64,000 nucleotides of DNA from Prochlorococcus sp. AG-402-P16 (GTDB taxonomy: Bacteria > Cyanobacteriota > Cyanobacteriia > PCC-6307 > Cyanobiaceae), in NCBI GenBank assembly GCA_003216295.1, contig QCJB01000001.1, positions 1-64,000 of the forward strand, in the 5' to 3' direction. How positions within the stretch are numbered: the stretch's first letter is position 1; every line of letters starts with the position of its first letter. This document shows, piece by piece, positions 1 to 10,080 of this stretch. The translations under genes were made by a program, and so were the position numbers. Below the pieces are notes generated by a model, which was given only the letters and a program-made list of their open reading frames with translations, had not been told where the DNA came from and ran no database searches.

Positions 1-532
1 TATAAGGATTTACGGAATTTACTAAAGTAATTGGATGATTTTCTGATAATTCTCGAACAATATCTAATGCTTTATCAAAATTACCCTTAATTGCTAATAC
101 TTCAGCACCATATACCAAAGCTTGAGCTAGTTTTCCTTGAGCTACATATCCGTCAGGAATTATAACGAAAGCTCTCATTCCTCCTTTTCTGGCATAAGCA
201 GCTGCAGAGGCTGAAGTGTTTCCTGTGCTTGCACAAATTACAGCTTCACAACCAGCTTCTTTTGCCTTACTTATTGCCATCGTCATTCCTCTATCTTTGA
301 ATGAACCTGTTGGATTCAAGCCGTCATATTTGATATATACTTTTACACCTTTGCCAATGCGATTTGATATGGCTTTTACTTCTATAAGAGGAGTGGCTCC
401 TTCATGTAACGTGACAATAGGTGTTTTTTTTGTTACTGGTAACCATGGTCTGTAAGCCTCTATGAGACCATTCCAATTATTTTTTTTTGGCACAGAAGTG
501 AAAATCTGCTTTAGTTTTTTTGAAAATTCCAC
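1..532 (-). CDS. thrC: threonine synthase, partial (C-terminus outside window)
   Basis: Threonine synthase is a PLP enzyme that converts O-phosphohomoserine to threonine in the cytoplasm. The visible 177 codons hold the N-terminal half: HEGATPL, then [12 protein letters not shown] carrying the PLP lysine, then the [14 protein letters not shown] phosphate-binding stretch and [12 protein letters not shown], all typical of cyanobacterial ThrC. No in-frame ATG follows the upstream stop at 560-562, so I chose the GTG at 530-532; a later GTG in the same frame is also possible. The gene lies just downstream of the DUF1400 gene on the same strand and may be read with it. Identity is secure; the start is tentative. 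Confidence 0.93.
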   Translation of the reverse strand, partial: MEFSKKLKQIFTSVPKKNNWNGLIEAYRPWLPVTKKTPIVTLHEGATPLIEVKAISNRIGKGVKVYIKYDGLNPTGSFKDRGMTMAISKAKEAGCEAVICASTGNTSASAAAYARKGGMRAFVIIPDGYVAQGKLAQALVYGAEVLAIKGNFDKALDIVRELSENHPITLVNSVNPY

Positions 533-559
533 TTCTTCAACAAGGTAGTTATGAACAAT

Positions 560-1123
560 CTAAGTGCTAGAGCTTCCATCTTTTAGTTTTTTAAAAGGTG
601 AATCTGAATAAAATTCTATTAACTCTTTTAAAGATTCAACTTTTTTAAGTGCTTTGCTTAAAGCATTTAGATTAATAGCAATGTTTTTATTTGGATAGGC
701 TTTAAAAAATTTTAGGAGATTGATTTTTTGATTATTTTTGTAGGAACTTAGAATAATCGCAGATCTTATTGCTTTTCTACTAATCTCCTTATTAGAGATT
801 TTATTTGGATGAATAATCTTAGAAATTCTATTTAAAAAAACTTCTCCAATTTTACTATTCATTAATTTACTACTGGCTTTTAAAGGAACCTCTATGTCAT
901 ATGAAAGAACTTTGAAGAGCTCTTTTTTATTTTGATTAGTAAGTATTATTAGATTTTCTAATTTTTTGCTTAATAATTTTTTTTCTTTAAATCTTTCAAG
1001 TTCTTCGATTCTTATAGATCTACTGAAAGTCCCTTTATAAAGGAAAATTTTTTCTGCTGCTCCAGCTTTTGTTTGTATAAATAGCAATAATATTAATGCT
1101 ATATAATTATATTTTAAAAACAC
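560..1123 (-). CDS. exported DUF1400-type protein
   Basis: Protein of 187 residues with a hydrophobic N-terminal segment (about residues 8-22) ending in an AGAA-type site, consistent with a signal peptide and export. The following AEKIFLYKGTFSRSIRIEELERF pattern, and the later run of helices with KAIRSAI and FFKAYPNKNIAINL, recall the cyanobacterial DUF1400 domain, which is often fused to an alpha/beta hydrolase. No hydrolase domain is present here, and its function is unknown. It starts with GTG directly after the stop codon of the ABC1 kinase gene, so the two are probably co-transcribed. The DUF1400 assignment is from recalled pattern and is moderately sure. Confidence 0.75.
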   Translation of the reverse strand: MFLKYNYIALILLLFIQTKAGAAEKIFLYKGTFSRSIRIEELERFKEKKLLSKKLENLIILTNQNKKELFKVLSYDIEVPLKASSKLMNSKIGEVFLNRISKIIHPNKISNKEISRKAIRSAIILSSYKNNQKINLLKFFKAYPNKNIAINLNALSKALKKVESLKELIEFYSDSPFKKLKDGSSST

Positions 1124-2983
1124 TTATTGTCTAACCCCTGCTGCAATTTTAACTAATCTTACTATCCCTTTTTCTGATGTTTTTTTCATTATTCCAATAC
1201 TCATTTTATAAGTATCTTTAGCTATTAAAATTTTAGGAATTTTTTTAAAAAATATTTTTCTTTTAAATCCTGGTCTTGTTTTTGATTCGCTAAAGGCCTT
1301 GGTTATAGATGATATATTTAAGGTTTGATTTTTTTTAATACTTAATGAATTTTCTATTGTTTTTGAACGAATTTTTTTTGGTAATTTTTTATTTAATTTA
1401 ATTAATGTTTTCCATCCAATATTATCTATTTTTAGTGCTAATAAATTGACCAATTCATTTCTAAGGACTATTCCCTTTTTTGAAAATAAAAAATCTATTG
1501 ATTGTTCTAATATTTTTTCTGTATCTAATTTCTTTTCTTTATTAGCACTAGTTAATAAGTCATCTAATCTTTCCCATTTTAAAATATTTTCATCAAATAA
1601 CATTTCTTTTAAACTATTTCTTAATTCTGGATTTTCATCCTCCATAAGTCTTCTAGCAAAGTAAGGATAGGCTGCGCCAAGTATTTTAAAATTTGGGTCA
1701 ACACTGAGTGCTATGCCTTCTAAGGTAATTAGTGATCTTATTATCAAAGCATAATAAGGCGGTAATTTAAATGGAAATTTATACATAATTCCAGACATAT
1801 CATCTGTTACAGCTTTAAAGTCCATTTTGTTTACACCTATTTCTAATGCCTTTGTAAAAACATTTTCAAATGCAGGAACAATTGGTTTTAAATCAACATC
1901 TTCAGAAAGAAAACCTAGTTGAACAAAATCATTTGATAACATATCAAAATCTTTATTTACTAAATGTACAACAGCTCTAATTAATCCAACTCTTGATTTT
2001 TCTGTTATGTTACTCATCATGCCAAAATCAAGATAACATAGGCGTCCATCTTCCATTGCTAAAATATTTCCAGGGTGTGGATCTGCGTGAAAAAAACCAT
2101 GTTCAATTAGTTGTTGAAGGCTACAACTAACACCTATTTCTATCATTTTATTTGGATTAATACCTAATTTTTTTACAGCCTCTATATTTGTTAATTTTGT
2201 TCCATCTATCCATTCCATCGTTAAAACTCTTCTACTTGTAGCTTTTGTATATATTTTTGGGACTGCAATTTTATCATTTTTGCAATGAAGTTCTTTAAAT
2301 CTTTTTGCATTATCAGCTTCATTAATATAATCCATTTCTTCGAAAATTCTGCTTCCTAGTTCATCTATCAAAGCAACTAAATCACTTCTTATTATCCCAA
2401 TATTATTTTTAAACCATATAGCTATATTTCTTACTATATATAAATCTAATGTTATTTGTTCTCTTAATCCTGGTCTCTGAATCTTAACAGCAACTTTTTC
2501 ACCAGTTTTTAGTAATGCTTTATGAACTTGGCCAAGAGAGGCTGCAGATATTGGTTCTTTATCAATATCTAAAAATATATTTTCTATTTTGTCTCCTAGA
2601 TCTTCTTCTATACACGCCATTGCAAGTTTGCTATCAAAACCAGGTAATTGATCTTGTAACTGGGCTAACTCTTCTAAAACAATTTGTGGGACTATATCTG
2701 GTCTAGTAGATAATGCTTGTCCAGCTTTAATGAATGCAGGACCTAATTCTACTAGTAAATTAGTAAATTCTTTAGCTCTAAAAAGTTTTCTTTCTGGTTT
2801 GTTTAAAGATCCTATTAATTTTTCCCATCCAACACCAAGCAAAAATAAGCCTATTGGCAAAAGTGTTTGCCAAAGTCTTTTAACTAGACGAATCGGATTT
2901 TTTTTGTAAATTGAGTCAATAGCTTCAGGGTCATACTCAAGTAGCCCTGATGCTTCAATAAAATCACTTAATTCTTCAGCCAT
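1124..2983 (-). CDS. ABC1/AarF/UbiB-family kinase-like protein
   Basis: ABC1 (UbiB/AarF/ADCK) atypical kinase of 619 residues. Seen: the family-specific KxGQ motif (KAGQALSTRPD, residues about 86-96), the VAVKIQRPG lysine motif near 164-172, the catalytic HADPHPGN loop and the metal-binding LDFGMM. Family members support isoprenoid quinone metabolism; in cyanobacteria and plastids this suggests plastoquinone or tocopherol control at membranes, which is inference here. A hydrophobic stretch sits near residues 41-53. The gene is divergent from recN across 81 bp and abuts the DUF1400 gene downstream. Confidence 0.93.
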   Translation of the reverse strand: MAEELSDFIEASGLLEYDPEAIDSIYKKNPIRLVKRLWQTLLPIGLFLLGVGWEKLIGSLNKPERKLFRAKEFTNLLVELGPAFIKAGQALSTRPDIVPQIVLEELAQLQDQLPGFDSKLAMACIEEDLGDKIENIFLDIDKEPISAASLGQVHKALLKTGEKVAVKIQRPGLREQITLDLYIVRNIAIWFKNNIGIIRSDLVALIDELGSRIFEEMDYINEADNAKRFKELHCKNDKIAVPKIYTKATSRRVLTMEWIDGTKLTNIEAVKKLGINPNKMIEIGVSCSLQQLIEHGFFHADPHPGNILAMEDGRLCYLDFGMMSNITEKSRVGLIRAVVHLVNKDFDMLSNDFVQLGFLSEDVDLKPIVPAFENVFTKALEIGVNKMDFKAVTDDMSGIMYKFPFKLPPYYALIIRSLITLEGIALSVDPNFKILGAAYPYFARRLMEDENPELRNSLKEMLFDENILKWERLDDLLTSANKEKKLDTEKILEQSIDFLFSKKGIVLRNELVNLLALKIDNIGWKTLIKLNKKLPKKIRSKTIENSLSIKKNQTLNISSITKAFSESKTRPGFKRKIFFKKIPKILIAKDTYKMSIGIMKKTSEKGIVRLVKIAAGVRQ

Positions 2984-3064
2984 TTCAGTATGGCGATGGG
3001 AAAGTTCTAAACCATTTCTAATTCATTTTGGGCCTCCTTTGCGTCTTTTTGACTACTTTGATTT

Positions 3065-4750
3065 ATGCTCATTAGTCTCCGTTTTCAAAACATAACCCTA
3101 TTTGGGACTCTCGAGATTGATTTTCATAAGGGGTTTACAGCTTTTACAGGCGAAACAGGTTCAGGAAAATCGATCTTTATAGATACGTTAAATGCTCTGT
3201 TAGTTAATAAAAAAGCCCCTTTAAATAATCGACTTGTAAAAAAAGGTTCTACTTTTTCATCAATAGAGGGTGTTTTTTCTGTTTTTCCATCCATAGAAGA
3301 TTGGTTAATAAATCAAGGGTTTGAATTGGATGAAGATTTAATTGTTACTCGTGAATGGCGGTTAAAAGATAGTAAATATAAATCTAGATTTAGAGTTAAT
3401 GGTATATTGGTTAATAGAGAACAAATATCAAAACTTCGTTCATTATTGTTGGATTTTACTTTACAAGGAGATGTAAATACTCTTAATGATTCTAGCCATC
3501 AATTATATTTATTGGATTGCTTAGGTTTTGATAAAGCACAAAGATCTATTCTTAATGTTAATAATGCATGGAAAAAATGGCATAATTCAAACTTGAAATT
3601 AATAGAATCTAAAGAAAAAGTTATTAATATTAAGCAAGAATATTTAGAAATGCAATCAATAAATGAAGATTTAGAAAAATTACAATTAGAAGATCCAACA
3701 GAAGACATTAAGCTTGAAAGAGACCAAAATCGATTAGCAAATTTATTGCGATTGAAAGAAGGAGTAAATTCTGTATTGATGCGATTAAACGAAAGTTTAG
3801 ATGAATACCCATCACTATTAGACCATACTAATTTTTGTCTTACAGAATTAAAATCTCTTTCTAAAATTGATGCTGATTTACAACCTATTTTAGATAATTT
3901 TTGTACATTGACTAGTGATTTTGATAATTTAATATCCGAAATAAAAGCTTATGAAATGACGTTAGATTTAGATCCTTCGTTATTAAATAATTTACAATAT
4001 AGGCTTGCTACACTCAGGCTTTATCAAAAAAAATATCAAAAGACAATACCAGAACTGATAAATTATAAAGATGAAGTATTGAATTACTTATCATTTCATA
4101 AAAATTCTAATAATTTAGATGAATTAATTTCAGCAGAAAAAAATCATAGACAAACTAGAGATAAGTTGAATCAAGAATTATCCACATTAAGAAAGAAAAC
4201 TGCTAAGGAGCTTGAAGATAAACTTATAAATACCTTCAAGGAATTAGGGATGCCTAATGCTCGATTCAAAGTAATTTTTGAAGAAACTAATCCTAGTGTT
4301 GATGGTTTTGATAGAGTAAATTTTTTATTTTCCGCTAATCCAGGTTTTGCATTGGCACCTCTTGCTGAAATCGCTTCTGGAGGAGAAAAGTCAAGAGTTC
4401 TTCTTGCTATAAAAGCATTTTTTGCTTCATTTGATGATAATAATCTTTTAGTTTTTGATGAAATAGATTCAGGAGTTAGCGGATCAGTAAGTACCTCCTT
4501 AGCAAAAATGCTTCATAAATTAGCCATTCTTAGACAAGTTTTTTGTGTGACGCATCAACCTTTAATTGCAGCATTTGCTGATAATCATTATGCTTTTAAA
4601 AAAAATGTTGTTTCAGGTCAAACAATATCAACGCTTTCTAATTTGAAGGAAATAGCAGATAGACAAAAGGAATTAGCTTTATTAGCTGGCGGTGAAATAA
4701 TAGAAGCTAATGCTTATGCGGCGAGCTTGCTGGAACATAAAGCTGCCTGA
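3065..4750 (+). CDS. recN: DNA repair protein RecN
   Basis: SMC-like ATPase of 561 residues that acts in double-strand-break repair. The Walker A motif GETGSGKS is at residues 29-36, a long coiled-coil middle covers about 160-390, and the ABC signature SGGEKSRVLLAIKAF is followed by Walker B VFDEIDSGVSG around 463-473. The length matches the RecN family. It is the first gene of a plus-strand pair with uvrA (45 bp apart), which makes a small DNA-repair unit. The N-terminal MLISLRFQNITLF is the usual RecN opening, supporting this ATG. Confidence 0.96.
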   Translation: MLISLRFQNITLFGTLEIDFHKGFTAFTGETGSGKSIFIDTLNALLVNKKAPLNNRLVKKGSTFSSIEGVFSVFPSIEDWLINQGFELDEDLIVTREWRLKDSKYKSRFRVNGILVNREQISKLRSLLLDFTLQGDVNTLNDSSHQLYLLDCLGFDKAQRSILNVNNAWKKWHNSNLKLIESKEKVINIKQEYLEMQSINEDLEKLQLEDPTEDIKLERDQNRLANLLRLKEGVNSVLMRLNESLDEYPSLLDHTNFCLTELKSLSKIDADLQPILDNFCTLTSDFDNLISEIKAYEMTLDLDPSLLNNLQYRLATLRLYQKKYQKTIPELINYKDEVLNYLSFHKNSNNLDELISAEKNHRQTRDKLNQELSTLRKKTAKELEDKLINTFKELGMPNARFKVIFEETNPSVDGFDRVNFLFSANPGFALAPLAEIASGGEKSRVLLAIKAFFASFDDNNLLVFDEIDSGVSGSVSTSLAKMLHKLAILRQVFCVTHQPLIAAFADNHYAFKKNVVSGQTISTLSNLKEIADRQKELALLAGGEIIEANAYAASLLEHKAA

Positions 4751-4764
4751 TGAGCAGTTTTTTT
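4743..4764 (+). terminator. weak terminator-like hairpin after recN
   Basis: CTGC (4743-4746) can pair with GCAG (4754-4757) and is followed directly by a run of eight T. The stem is only 4 bp and overlaps the recN stop codon, so it would at best attenuate read-through into uvrA, whose start is 45 bp from the recN stop. Confidence 0.25.
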
Positions 4765-4794
4765 TATACAATTGAATATTAATAATTTTCCCTA

Positions 4795-7743
4795 ATGGGA
4801 AGCTCAGAATCTAAGTCAAAAAAAATTAATTTAAATAGTGGTTCTTCTAAGGAAGAAGTCATCACAGTTCGTGGTGCCAGACAACATAATTTAAAAAATG
4901 TTGATCTTTCAATTCCAAGAAATAAATTGGTCGTTTTTACTGGTGTAAGTGGAAGTGGAAAAAGTTCCTTAGCTTTTGATACCATTTTTGCAGAAGGACA
5001 AAGAAGATATGTTGAAAGTTTGTCCGCTTATGCAAGGCAATTTTTAGGACAGGTTGATAAACCTGATGTTGATTCTATTGAAGGCTTATCTCCTGCTATT
5101 TCTATTGATCAAAAATCAACTAGTCATAATCCTCGTTCAACAGTGGGTACTGTTACTGAAATTCAAGATTATTTTCGTTTGCTTTTTGGAAGAGCAGGAG
5201 AACCACATTGTCCTGAGTGCTCGAGACCTATCAAACCACAAACGATTGACGAGATGGTTGATCAAATAAAAACTCTTCCAGAGGGGACAAGATATCAATT
5301 ACTTGCTCCAGTTGTAAGAGGAAAGAAGGGGACGCATTCAAAACTATTATCTGGATTAGCTGCTGAAGGATTTGTTCGAGTAAGAATTAATAAAGAGGTT
5401 AGAGAACTGGCAGATAATATTGAGTTAGACAAAAATCAATTGCATTCCATTGAGGTAGTTGTTGATAGATTAATTTCAAGAGCTGGTGTTGAAGAGAGAT
5501 TAACCGATTCATTAAGTACTACCTTAAAAAGGGGAGATGGTTTAGCAATAGTTGAAGTTGTACCTAAAAAAAATGAAGAACTTCCAAAAGATATTGATAG
5601 AGAAAGATTATATTCCGAGAATTTTGCTTGCCCGGAACATGGAGCAGTGATTGAAGAATTATCTCCAAGATTATTTTCGTTTAATAGTCCATATGGGGCC
5701 TGTCCTGATTGTCATGGTCTTGGTCATTTAAAAAAATTTACTTGTGAGCGAGTGATTCCCGATCCGTCTTTACCGGTATATGCTGCAGTTGCTCCATGGA
5801 GTGATAAGGATAATTCATATTATTTTTCATTATTATTTTCTGTAGGTGAGGCATTTGGTTTTGAAATAAAAACTCCATGGAAAGATTTAAAAGACGATCA
5901 AAAAAATATTTTGTTAAGTGGTAGTAAAGAGCCTATTTTGATCAAAGTCGATAGTAGATACAAGCAAGATTCAGGATTTAAAAGACCTTTTGAAGGTATT
6001 TTACCAATTCTTGAAAGACAGCTAAAAGATGCTAATGGTGAGTCAGTTCGTCAGAAATTAGAAAAATATCTTGAATTAGTACCTTGTGCAACCTGTCATG
6101 GAAAAAGGTTACGTTCAGAGGCTTTAGCAGTAAAACTTGGTCCGTACTCAATAACTGATCTCACATCCACAAGTGTTTCTAAAACACTTCAGAATGTAGA
6201 GGAATTGATGGGGCTTGATAATTCTGAAAACTCAAAAAAATTACTTTCTACGAAACAAAAAAAGATTGGTGAACTTGTTTTAAAAGAAATTCGATTACGT
6301 CTTAAATTCCTTCTAGATGTTGGACTAGATTATTTAACACTGGATAGGCCCGCAATGACGTTGTCTGGAGGTGAAGCTCAAAGAATACGTCTGGCAACAC
6401 AAATAGGTGCAGGTTTGACAGGTGTTCTCTACGTATTAGATGAACCTAGCATTGGATTACATCAAAGAGATAATGATAGATTATTGTCTACTTTGAAAAA
6501 ATTACGTGATCTAGGAAATACTCTGGTAGTTGTTGAACATGATGAAGATACTATTAGAGCCGCTGATTATTTAGTTGATATTGGACCAGGTGCTGGAGTT
6601 CATGGAGGGAAAATTATTGCAGAAGGCTCATTAGATAGTTTGCTAAATGCCAATGAATCATTAACTGGTTCTTATCTTAGTGGACGTTCATCAATTCCTA
6701 CGCCTACTAAGCGTAGAGAATCTGTACAAAGAAAATTACGTTTGATTGATTGTGATAAAAATAATCTTAAAAATATTTCAGTTGACTTTCCATTAGGTAG
6801 ATTAGTTGCTGTTACTGGTGTTAGTGGGAGCGGTAAAAGTACTTTAGTTAATGAATTACTTCATCCTGCTTTAAATCATTCTTTAGGATTAAAAGTTCCT
6901 TTCCCAAAGGGCTTAAAAGAACTTAAAGGAATTAAATCAATTGATAAAGTTATTGTTATTGATCAATCTCCTATAGGTAGAACTCCAAGATCAAATACAG
7001 CTACTTATACAGGAGCATTTGATCCTATACGTCAAATTTTTGCTGCTTCTGTTGAAGCTAAAGCAAGAGGATATCAAGCTGGTCAATTTAGTTTTAATGT
7101 CAAAGGTGGAAGGTGCGAAGCATGTCGTGGTCAAGGGGTAAATGTAATTGAAATGAACTTTCTCCCAGATGTTTATGTCCAATGTGATGTTTGCAAAGGT
7201 GCACGATTTAATCGAGAGACTCTCCAAGTTAAATATAAAAACTATTCAATTTCTGATGTATTAGAAATGACTGTTGAGCAAGCAGTTGATGTTTTCTCAG
7301 CGATACCACAAGCTGCAGATAGATTAAGAACATTATTAGATGTTGGTCTTGGTTATATCAAGCTTGGTCAACCCGCTCCAACTTTATCTGGCGGAGAAGC
7401 ACAGCGAGTAAAACTTGCTACTGAGTTATCAAGAAGGGCAACGGGAAAAACTCTTTATTTAATTGATGAGCCAACAACTGGTTTGAGTTTTTATGATGTT
7501 CACAAATTAATGGATGTCATTCAAAGATTAGTAGATAAAGGAAATTCAATTATTGTTATTGAACATAACCTTGATGTAATTCGATGTGCTGATTGGATTA
7601 TTGATATGGGTCCTGAGGGTGGTAATAGAGGAGGTGAAATTATTTCAATGGGAACTCCTGAAGACGTTGCTTCAGATTCAAAAAGTTATACAGGAAATTA
7701 TTTAAAAAAAGTCTTAAAGCTTCATTCATCTGAAAAATCTTAA
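4795..7743 (+). CDS. uvrA: UvrABC excinuclease subunit A
   Basis: UvrA recognises bulky DNA lesions in nucleotide excision repair. It is 982 residues long with two ABC ATPase modules: Walker A GVSGSGKSS near residues 49-57 and GVSGSGKST near 674-682, two signature LSGGEAQR motifs, and Walker B LDEPSIGLHQRD and IDEPTTGLSF. Zinc-finger cysteines are visible as CPEC, CATC and CEAC...CDVC pairs. The length is slightly above the common 940-960. It follows recN on the same strand. A damage-repair operon is plausible, but I see no recognisable LexA box. Confidence 0.98.
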   Translation: MGSSESKSKKINLNSGSSKEEVITVRGARQHNLKNVDLSIPRNKLVVFTGVSGSGKSSLAFDTIFAEGQRRYVESLSAYARQFLGQVDKPDVDSIEGLSPAISIDQKSTSHNPRSTVGTVTEIQDYFRLLFGRAGEPHCPECSRPIKPQTIDEMVDQIKTLPEGTRYQLLAPVVRGKKGTHSKLLSGLAAEGFVRVRINKEVRELADNIELDKNQLHSIEVVVDRLISRAGVEERLTDSLSTTLKRGDGLAIVEVVPKKNEELPKDIDRERLYSENFACPEHGAVIEELSPRLFSFNSPYGACPDCHGLGHLKKFTCERVIPDPSLPVYAAVAPWSDKDNSYYFSLLFSVGEAFGFEIKTPWKDLKDDQKNILLSGSKEPILIKVDSRYKQDSGFKRPFEGILPILERQLKDANGESVRQKLEKYLELVPCATCHGKRLRSEALAVKLGPYSITDLTSTSVSKTLQNVEELMGLDNSENSKKLLSTKQKKIGELVLKEIRLRLKFLLDVGLDYLTLDRPAMTLSGGEAQRIRLATQIGAGLTGVLYVLDEPSIGLHQRDNDRLLSTLKKLRDLGNTLVVVEHDEDTIRAADYLVDIGPGAGVHGGKIIAEGSLDSLLNANESLTGSYLSGRSSIPTPTKRRESVQRKLRLIDCDKNNLKNISVDFPLGRLVAVTGVSGSGKSTLVNELLHPALNHSLGLKVPFPKGLKELKGIKSIDKVIVIDQSPIGRTPRSNTATYTGAFDPIRQIFAASVEAKARGYQAGQFSFNVKGGRCEACRGQGVNVIEMNFLPDVYVQCDVCKGARFNRETLQVKYKNYSISDVLEMTVEQAVDVFSAIPQAADRLRTLLDVGLGYIKLGQPAPTLSGGEAQRVKLATELSRRATGKTLYLIDEPTTGLSFYDVHKLMDVIQRLVDKGNSIIVIEHNLDVIRCADWIIDMGPEGGNRGGEIISMGTPEDVASDSKSYTGNYLKKVLKLHSSEKS

Positions 7744-7865
7744 ATACTTTTAAATATTGTGTACATATTTCTTCATGTTAAAATATTGTTTGTAAAACTT
7801 TTTAGATAAACATCACTCATAGCCTTGTTTTTTTTGAGTTTCTATATAGTTGAAAAATATGTAAT

Positions 7866-7886
7866 GCTTTCTTTATGTTTGAAAGC
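7866..7886 (+). promoter_or_regulatory. 6-bp hairpin in the sps leader region
   Basis: The 187-bp gap between uvrA and the sucrose-phosphate synthase gene is AT-rich. GCTTTC (7866-7871) pairs with GAAAGC (7881-7886) around a 9-nt loop. It has no strong U-tract, so it is a weak candidate for a leader structure. I see nothing else clear in this gap except a GAGG ribosome-binding site at 7921-7924. Confidence 0.25.
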
Positions 7887-7930
7887 CCAAAAATCAATTA
7901 TTTGTTTTTAAATTTTTATAGAGGTTTTGT

Positions 7931-10066
7931 TTGGGATTAAGACTTCTACATTTAAATTTACATGGTTTAATCCGTTCGCATGATCTTGAGTTAGGTAGAG
8001 ATCCTGATACAGGAGGGCAAACTTTATACGTTTTAGAATTAGTAAAAGGTTTAGCGGCAAGGCCTGAAGTTGATAAAGTTCAGCTTTTTACTCGATTAAT
8101 TGTTGATCGACGAGTATCTTCTGATTACTCTAAGCCAGTTGAGCATATCTCTCCTTCGGCTGAAATTATTAGATTTCCTTTTGGTCCTAAGCGTTATATA
8201 AGGAAAGAACTTTTATGGCCATATTTAGATGATTTGGCTGATCAAATAGTTCAAAGATTGCAGACAGAAAAGGCTTTGCCTGATTGGATTCATGCTCATT
8301 ATGCAGATGCAGGTTATGTAGGTGCTTTGGTAAGTAGAAGGTTAGGTTTGCCATTGGTTTTTACTGGCCACTCTTTAGGTCGTGAAAAACTTAGAAGATT
8401 ATTAGCTGCGGGCGTGGATCATGATCAAATAGAGCAAACTTATTCAATTAGTAAAAGAATTGATGCAGAAGAATTAGCATTAGCGCATGCAAATTTACTC
8501 ATAACAAGTACACGTCAAGAGTCACAAGAGCAATATTCACGCTATGGAAAATTTAATTCAAAAGATGTAGAAATTATTCCACCAGGTGTTGATTTAAATC
8601 GTTTTCATTCAATAGATCTGAATTTAAATGAAAAAGATAAAGAATTAGAAAAGCTTTTTCAACCTTTTTTGAGAAATACAAATCTTTCTCCTTTGTTAGC
8701 TATATCAAGAGCTGTAAGAAGAAAAAATATTCCTGCATTGCTTGAAACTTATGGACGTTCCCCAGTTTTGCAACAAAGACATAATCTTATTTTAATTTTA
8801 GGGTGTCGAGAGGATTCACGTCAGCTTGATAAACAACAAAGAGAAGTATTCCAACAAGTCTTTGAATTAGTTGACAAATATAATTTATATGGAAAAGTTG
8901 CTTATCCAAAACATCATAAAAGAGAGCAAATACCTTCAATTTATCGCTGGGCTGCGAATAAAAAAGGATTGTTTGTTAACCCTGCTCTGACCGAGCCTTT
9001 TGGTTTGACATTATTAGAGGCGGCTGCTTGTGGATTGCCAATGGTAACTACTGATGATGGTGGGCCCAGAGATATTTTGTCGCGATGTGAAAATGGCTTA
9101 CTTGCTGATGTCACTGATTTAGAAGCATTTCAAGATGCTTTAGAAACGGCAGGTTCAAATTCGTCTTTATGGAAAACTTGGAGTAATAATGGTGTGGATG
9201 CTGTGAGCAGGCATTTTAGTTGGGATGCGCATATTTGTAATTACATAGCATTGATGCAAAAGCGTTTAAAATTTCTTGCTCCACGTCATTGGACATTGGC
9301 CAATACAAAACAAAATAGTCCAATTGGTGAGAAATTATTACTTCTTGATTTAGATAGTTATCTAGAGCAATCTGAATCTAAAGTTTTAGAAAACCTGAGA
9401 CAAAACTTAAAAGATAGTTCATTAAAATCTGGACTTAAATTGGGGATTTTAACTGGGCGATCTCTTCAGGCTGCTCGTTATAGATTTTCAGAATTGCATT
9501 TACCTGATCCTGTTGTATGGGTATGTCAAGCTGGAACTGAAATTTATTATGGTAATGAAAATAAGTCAGATATTTTTTGGCAAGATTCAATTTCAGTTGA
9601 TTGGAATCGCAAAGGAGTGGAAAAAGCTTTGTTTGATTTAAAAGATTATTTAAAGCTTCAACATTCTGATCAGCAAGGTTCTTTTAAGATAAGTTATTTA
9701 CTCAAAGAATCAGGTGAGGCAATTTTGCCTTTAGTACGTAAAAAAATTAGGAAATATGGATTTGCGGCTTCACCACATTTAAAATGCCATTGGTACCTAG
9801 ATGTCGTTCCTTTGCGGGCTTCAAGGGCAGAAGCTATTAGATTTTTGATTTTACGTTGGGGTTTATCATTAGAAGACGTTTTGATTGTTGCTACTGAACA
9901 AGGTGATGATGATTTGATAAGAGGAATGACAACCGCTGTTGTCCCTAGTGAGCATGATTCGTCATTAGAACGCTTTAAATCACAACAAAGGGTTTTCTTT
10001 GCAAATTCAACTCAAGATAGTGTTAATGAGGGATTAAAACATTTTCGATTTTTGAAAAATAATTAA
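7931..10066 (+). CDS. sps: sucrose-phosphate synthase with C-terminal HAD phosphatase-like domain
   Basis: Two-domain enzyme of 711 residues. The N-terminal GT4 glucosyltransferase (about 1-460) shows GRDPDTGGQ, the HAHYADAGYVG region, FTGHSLGREK, PPGVDLNRF and TEPFGLTLLEAAACGLP, which identify sucrose-phosphate synthase (UDP/ADP-glucose plus fructose-6-phosphate). The C-terminal HAD domain (about 465-711) has LLLDLDS with aspartates near 473 and 475, LTGRS, and GDDDLIRGM, resembling sucrose-6-phosphate phosphatase, so one protein may carry both steps. Sucrose serves as a compatible solute or carbon store in marine picocyanobacteria. The start is TTG, preceded by GAGG. Whether the phosphatase part is active cannot be told from sequence. 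Confidence 0.93.
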   Translation: MGLRLLHLNLHGLIRSHDLELGRDPDTGGQTLYVLELVKGLAARPEVDKVQLFTRLIVDRRVSSDYSKPVEHISPSAEIIRFPFGPKRYIRKELLWPYLDDLADQIVQRLQTEKALPDWIHAHYADAGYVGALVSRRLGLPLVFTGHSLGREKLRRLLAAGVDHDQIEQTYSISKRIDAEELALAHANLLITSTRQESQEQYSRYGKFNSKDVEIIPPGVDLNRFHSIDLNLNEKDKELEKLFQPFLRNTNLSPLLAISRAVRRKNIPALLETYGRSPVLQQRHNLILILGCREDSRQLDKQQREVFQQVFELVDKYNLYGKVAYPKHHKREQIPSIYRWAANKKGLFVNPALTEPFGLTLLEAAACGLPMVTTDDGGPRDILSRCENGLLADVTDLEAFQDALETAGSNSSLWKTWSNNGVDAVSRHFSWDAHICNYIALMQKRLKFLAPRHWTLANTKQNSPIGEKLLLLDLDSYLEQSESKVLENLRQNLKDSSLKSGLKLGILTGRSLQAARYRFSELHLPDPVVWVCQAGTEIYYGNENKSDIFWQDSISVDWNRKGVEKALFDLKDYLKLQHSDQQGSFKISYLLKESGEAILPLVRKKIRKYGFAASPHLKCHWYLDVVPLRASRAEAIRFLILRWGLSLEDVLIVATEQGDDDLIRGMTTAVVPSEHDSSLERFKSQQRVFFANSTQDSVNEGLKHFRFLKNN

Positions 10067-10080
10067 TTCTTTTTATATTT

